Assembly: GCA_017893485.1 (NCBI GenBank)
Contig: CM030366.1
Coordinates: 48,048,283 to 48,112,282, forward strand
Direction of reading: 5' to 3'
Origin: Hemerocallis citrina
Taxonomy: Eukaryota > Streptophyta > Magnoliopsida > Asparagales > Asphodelaceae
Length of the DNA stretch: 64,000 nucleotides
Below the pieces are notes generated by a model, which saw nothing but the letters and a program-made list of their open reading frames with translations, did no database searches and was not told where the DNA came from. The position numbers and the translations under genes were made by a program. Shown piece after piece: positions 59,268-64,000 of this stretch (positions are counted from its first letter, which is position 1; every line of letters starts with the position of its first letter).

Positions 59268-61813
59268 TCAATGAATGTACAATGAACGGTATGATGTGCA
59301 ATTCATTAGATGGAACGTTTAACCATCTACATTTAAAAGCATGAAAAATACAATTCTGGACAGCAAAATGTTGCTGTACAAAAACTAACTTTCCAGCTGC
59401 TACGGGAAATCAAATTAAGTTCCGTCAGAGGTTCTAGAAACTATACTCTCTGACGGTCCCAACACATATTCACATGATACATTTAGACTACAATAACTAT
59501 GTCTACTAGTTGATTCTTTATGTGCCTACTGTTTAGGCAACAACTCAGTATCAAGTTATTATATGTATAATCTGACTAAAAAATTAATTAAAATTCTTAC
59601 AAAAATTTCATTTTAGTTCCTGACAGTGTTCATTATCATTCCTGCAATTTTTAGATCTTAACTCTTACGTTAACCTACTGTTTTAATTAGTTGAATATGA
59701 CAATGTAACTATAAAATAACGAATCTAGATTTACGATAGTATAGTAGTAGAATCTGAATATTTTACAATCTATAAGTCGGATTGAGAATCCGTAAGATGT
59801 TACAGAATCTAGAGATAGTGTGCTACAATTTCTATTGAATAAGTTCTAGATAATATCATCAGTAACTAGGTTGAATTCTCACTCCTAGTTGGAGTAAACA
59901 GCAGGCCAGAAACATACATGTTGATTTTTTATCGATTTTCATTTGCAAGCGTATAGTTTCATGGTTAGAATTGAGCATAAAACCACATCTAGAAATCAGT
60001 ATGGTTTCTATTATTAACATGACGAACATTAGCATTTGAACGATATTAAACTACGAATATAATCATATGATTGTATGCAAATATAATTCATTGAAATAAT
60101 TTCTTTCTTTTATAATTTCGTGCTTCTAATTTGGGTTTGTGTAACGTATGCATATATAAGCAGATTCTTATGAATTTCCATGACATTTTGGGTTAATAGA
60201 AGTCGAATGAGACGATGAACGATGTCAAGTCCGAATTCAAACAATATATGACGGCAACGAGTAGTTTAACAACATGGATATAAGGATGAGACTACTTGTG
60301 GAGATCAAGAATATGCTTGCACAAGAAAAAGAAGATTGTACAAATCATGCTTGCCTTATGTGAAAATTACGATGACTACGACGGAGGGAACAAGAGCAGC
60401 TACAACACAGGGCGATAGTGACTCGGCAACACATAGCAAGCAGCGGAAGCATAAGCAAGAACGACTGCGGTAACACAAGCGAGAACAACACCAACACACA
60501 CAAGCGATGACAGCAAGGGGACTTCGGGTGTAGGGCAGCAATGGGGGTGCTGCCGGTGAAGGCTTGATAATGGAGGTAGCTGGTGAGGGATGAAGCTCGG
60601 CATTGGTGGTGCTCGGGGTTGTACACAACAATGGAGGAGGGACTGTGAGAGGCTTCGGTGGTCGGAAATGGAGGTGCGGGGATGCGGCGGTCGGCGGCGA
60701 TGCTAGAGCAATGGTGGGGGCATCGGCAGTGATAAAGAGGCAAGCAGTGGCTGTGGTGGAGTGCGGTGTCCAGCGATGGGGCGTGTACAAGAGATGGTTT
60801 AAGGCGGTCGGTGTTCGGTGGCTGTCAATGGTGTTCCAAGGGGGTCGAGGTTGCTAGCGGAGTTTGTTTGCGGCGATGTGGAAACGGTCTGGCAGTGGTG
60901 AAGAACGGAAGCAAGCAGTGGAGTGGATGGACGGTCGGGTGGTGAGTGGCGGTGCTTGGGGAAGATGAAGGCAGGGGTACGGTGGAAAGGATGGTCAACA
61001 CTCGGTGGTCGGCGGCTCGCACATGGGAAAGTCTTGCGGTGGTGATGCAAGGTAGCAGCGACGGTTGGTGGTTGCGGGTTGCAGCGTGCGCATGATAGGA
61101 GGTTGGGGTGACTCGGTGCATTGGTGGATGGTGGTCGTCGTGGGGGCTTCGGGGCTGTTGATGGCTTGTGGTGGTGAAGTCGAGAGCTTGCGGTGGTGGA
61201 GTCGAGAGGGAGGAGCTACACGATATTGGGTTTCGGCTGACAAGGAAGAATGAGGGAGAAAGAGACAGGGTGATAAAAAGGGGGTTATGGGTTTTAATTG
61301 ATTTGATTAGGGTGTGATTAAGGGGGGTTACAGGATTAAATAATGAGGTAATGGGGAAATTATTGGGATTGGATCATGGGTAGTAATTAAATATTATAAG
61401 AAGAGGTAGTTATAAAAGATGGAGGGGTGGTGTTGTCTGTTGGGATGAGCTACATTGAATTATATTAAAGTAATAAATTGGGCAATGATTTTGGGCTCTA
61501 CATTCTAATAAATAATACATATAGAAGGAAAATGATTGTGCTTCACTCACACGATGATAAAATAATCAAGTAAGAAAACAAATAAAATTATAGAATCCAA
61601 TATAATTATATAATGAAATATAATTTGGGTTTAAAATATATAATCAACAAGAAAAGAAATAGATTGAAGAATGAATAGGATTTGGGTTCAAACAACATAA
61701 TCAAATATCAAACTGAGTGTAATTGTGTTGAAAAGAATAGAGAAAGTTGAAGTACAAGAATACGGAAAATAAATAAATAAATTTAAATCCGTACAATGGG
61801 AAAAGGAGCTACA
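59268..61813 (-). mobile_element. inverted, diverged LTR sequence related to B and A (target of A)
   Basis: On the minus strand this stretch has the order of a B-type LTR: U3 (from about 61813, TGTAGCTCCTTTTCCC), a C-rich leader (61260 back to about 60360) and then R/U5-like sequence. 59640-59930 is the reverse complement of LTR A around 470-660 (tgtgctacaatttctatt, atatcatcagtaa). 59390-59560 resembles 63830-64000 in the same orientation at roughly 70 percent. The long ORFs at 60345-61253 are by-products of the GC-rich leader. The left end is cut by element A. The 61813 boundary is tentative. Confidence 0.5.
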
Positions 61814-62634
61814 ACCAGTTCATTCTAAAAAACACAAAAGACTACTGGCAAAGAGCATAGCAATAGACTCAAAACAGAAATAAAGTTACAGATGATCTTA
61901 ATTTTTAAACCTGAAATGTATTTTTCAAAATACATATATGATAACTGATTCCAGAGACAATAGTGTTTGTTTCTGACCAGTAGCAAGTTCTAATTCCACA
62001 TACATGACAACACAAGTAAACCCCTTCCATCAAAATTGTCTCCTTAAACAGTGGATCATTGTGATTGCTGATTCACAAATACACTACCCTTGTAGACTCT
62101 TCCCCTTGCATTTGAAGTGGTGGGTACCTGAGAAGGTTGAACAAAGCTCACTTAGCCAACCTGCATACACAAGAATAAATTCATCAATTCATAACATTGA
62201 CTTAAAGGTGAGGTGAGCTAAATAACAGAAGTTGAATGGAAACTATGTTTAGTTCAAAACTGAGTCACATAGAGGCCTCCGCCTTTTACAGTTCCATAGC
62301 CAAGTGAGACATTATTTCCTCTTCCGATAGAACTTTTTTGAAGTCTCTATTCCAACCGGTAGCCATAAGGTTTATCACTGTCTTCTCCAATCTTGGTGAA
62401 TGATAAGACAATTGTGAAAAAGGATAACAAAAATAACAGAAATTAATATACATCAATATTCTAAGTCCAAACATACCACTAAATGACCATAACCAGCAGA
62501 TTATTTTAAAGTTGTCATTCCTGTAGCACTTCCTCTTCTTCCACCCTTTGTGTTTCCCCTTCTGATCACTAACTTCCTTTTTCTACATGATAATTGTCCT
62601 CTTCACTCTCATTAATGGTTGTGGCTTCAAATTC
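61814..62634. other. unassigned sequence between two inverted LTRs
   Basis: 821 bp. If the two inverted LTRs belong to one element this would be its internal region, but no clear primer site or polypurine tract is seen. A short minus-strand ORF (62286-62474) is not recognised. Confidence 0.3.
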
Positions 62635-64000
62635 TGTCACAGCATGCTTCCCATTATACAGAATTACGAGCATGTAACTGAGACCCAGTGAATGATATAA
62701 GTATACCAACTCATATCGTCCATAAGTTGTACAATAGTTTACTCAACAATATGAAATATGAAAATAACCACACATGCAATAAAATATCACATAAACATGA
62801 ATAATCCATGAAGTGTCTCATACATAACCAACGTCTGGAAAGCAAATAACTTTGGGTCAACAAAGCCTGGAATAAAAAGTACGAAAGTAACACAATGCTA
62901 GAAATAAAATAACATGAATGAAATAACTATGACTATTAATTCCACTCCATTCTTTAGAAGATCAGTTCTCCAAGTCCTTCAGTTGCTTCCTCCGTGATAC
63001 CTGTAATCTCAGCATCTAGAGATGGGGAAAATTCCCGTTAGAGCAAGCTACGGGCGACAAGTAGTAGTAATAAGTAAAATAATAAAGGACAATATGACAA
63101 TAAACAATGAACTGGAACGATTTCAGAGGTCAATAAATGATAAATGATAAAAAAAAATAAAATCAAAAGTCGATAATCAATAATTCAGTAATCTGGAATC
63201 AATGTCCAATAACCAGTATTCAGTATCAGTATCAATGTTCAGTGTTCATCTCATGTCTATCAGTCTTATATCAATCATAAATAATGGACGCAATCCTGCA
63301 TCCCATACCACAGATTCAGGTGCATACAATCAAGTGAATATATAGACTATAGTGATGAAATCTACAGGTTCATGTACTTGGATCTTGTATATCAATGACT
63401 AATGACCGATGATAGATGACCGTTGACCAATACATGATAAATCGGGATACTGTATTCAGTAATCCACAATCAATCGATGATCAATATGATCGATAATAAT
63501 GACCAATATGGGTTGTGACCAATATCCCCTTCCGAGTACATTCTTCTATATTGTCCATTACTAAGTCGACTCTTATTACCCCGGCTTGTTATCATTTGAT
63601 TACGATCAATTATAGACATGCAATCAATACGATGAATGAGAACGGTGGTAACGAGAATTATGCAACGGGTACAATCGATGAGACTGATAGTATTAATACA
63701 ATATCCAAAAGATATCAAGGCTATGCAATAAATGACATATGCATCGTTAAATTCACTAAATATGGAAAATATCGGGTTTATATGCGAAAATATAACAATG
63801 CAGGTTCTGGACAACAACACCTATTAGTACTCAAATTCACTTTCTCGCTGCTATGGGAATGCAAATCTGATTCCATCAGAGATTCTAGAATGTAGACTCT
63901 CTGCCGGTTCCAATGCATATTCACACGATACATTATAGTTACAGAAGCTAGGTCAATCAATTAATTCTTTATGGGTTTCGTGTATAAAATCGATTCTGGA
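62635..64000 (-). mobile_element. inverted B-related LTR (3' part, runs out of the window)
   Basis: Starts on the plus strand with TGTCACAGCATGCTTCCC, the reverse complement of the B LTR end (gggaagcg…gcgtgaca), followed by acccagtgaatgat, the reverse of the 'atcattcgctgggt' segment of B; further in, 63530-63590 is the reverse of the aagccggggttt…cagaaatgtgtactt…agggggcc block. Strongly diverged, hence old. A degenerate atcaatgac/cagta low-complexity tract (63160-63490) corresponds to the tatctg tract of B. Small ORFs at 63470-63960 are not genes. Confidence 0.65.

Noticed and set aside
60345..61253. Overlapping Pro/Thr/His-rich or Gly/Val-rich ORFs on both strands
   Set aside because: They are open because the stretch is a GC-biased LTR leader; the corresponding leaders of B (36600-36980, 56060-56400) and B' (5160-5370) give similar meaningless ORFs.
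62286..62474. Minus-strand ORF that could be an exon of a host gene
   Set aside because: No recognised family, and neither alternative frame gives a convincing motif; left as unassigned.

Overview
The window is angiosperm (most likely eudicot) nuclear intergenic DNA: AT-rich, with no intact host gene, built almost entirely of nested LTR retrotransposons plus a Helitron end and a plastid-DNA patch. Plant-type Ty3/gypsy lineages are recognisable from their proteins and primer-binding sites: Athila-like, Tat/Retand-like, and chromodomain-bearing Tekay/Del-like chromoviruses.

Layout. A large element 'A' has its 5' LTR at the left edge (to 2359, itself cut by a Helitron 3' end at 1-58) and its 3' LTR from 29597 to 59267. 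Between them lies a minus-strand Tat/Retand-like element (gag 28.6 kb down to the integrase end at 12.09 kb) with an additional plus-strand ORF (8.1-11.3 kb) antisense to its gag-pol and tandem repeats around it. That Tat copy is interrupted by a solo LTR (4654-8106), by a young Athila-like element (12336-22332, target duplication GACTG, two 1671-bp LTRs differing at about 12 positions), and by a patch of rearranged plastid DNA (about 22441-23289, trnS-UGA and the psbD end) inside the integrase. The 3' LTR of A is split by a solo LTR 'C' (31918-35225) and by a chromovirus 'B' (36131-58914, duplication ATTAT). B is split in gag by a second chromovirus derivative 'D' (39748-50878, duplication GATTA) that has LTRs of about 4.5 kb, a gag, and almost no pol. 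Right of A (59268-64000) lies older, inverted LTR sequence related to B. The nest is therefore four levels deep: older inverted LTR < A < B < D.

Most informative observations. (1) The Athila-like element carries 25 GTCGAC hexamers, mostly as palindromic CAGTCGACTG arranged in pairs 19-21 bp apart, in both LTRs and at three internal places; each pair can form a hairpin. (2) B and D, although different families, each have a candidate GT-AG intron at exactly the same place: phase 1, 14 residues before the protease catalytic Asp. This suggests splicing may set the Gag to Gag-Pol ratio in this clade. (3) Otherwise divergent long LTRs (A, C, D) share conserved blocks that flank a family-specific reiterated cassette. 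(4) Most in-frame stops are TAG where Gln is expected, and catalytic residues are lost, so every element here looks dead or non-autonomous, although Athila is only mildly damaged.

Limits: all homology is by eye. LTR boundaries with matching target duplications are firm; the outer ends of the Tat element and of the inverted LTRs at 59-64 kb are not resolved.
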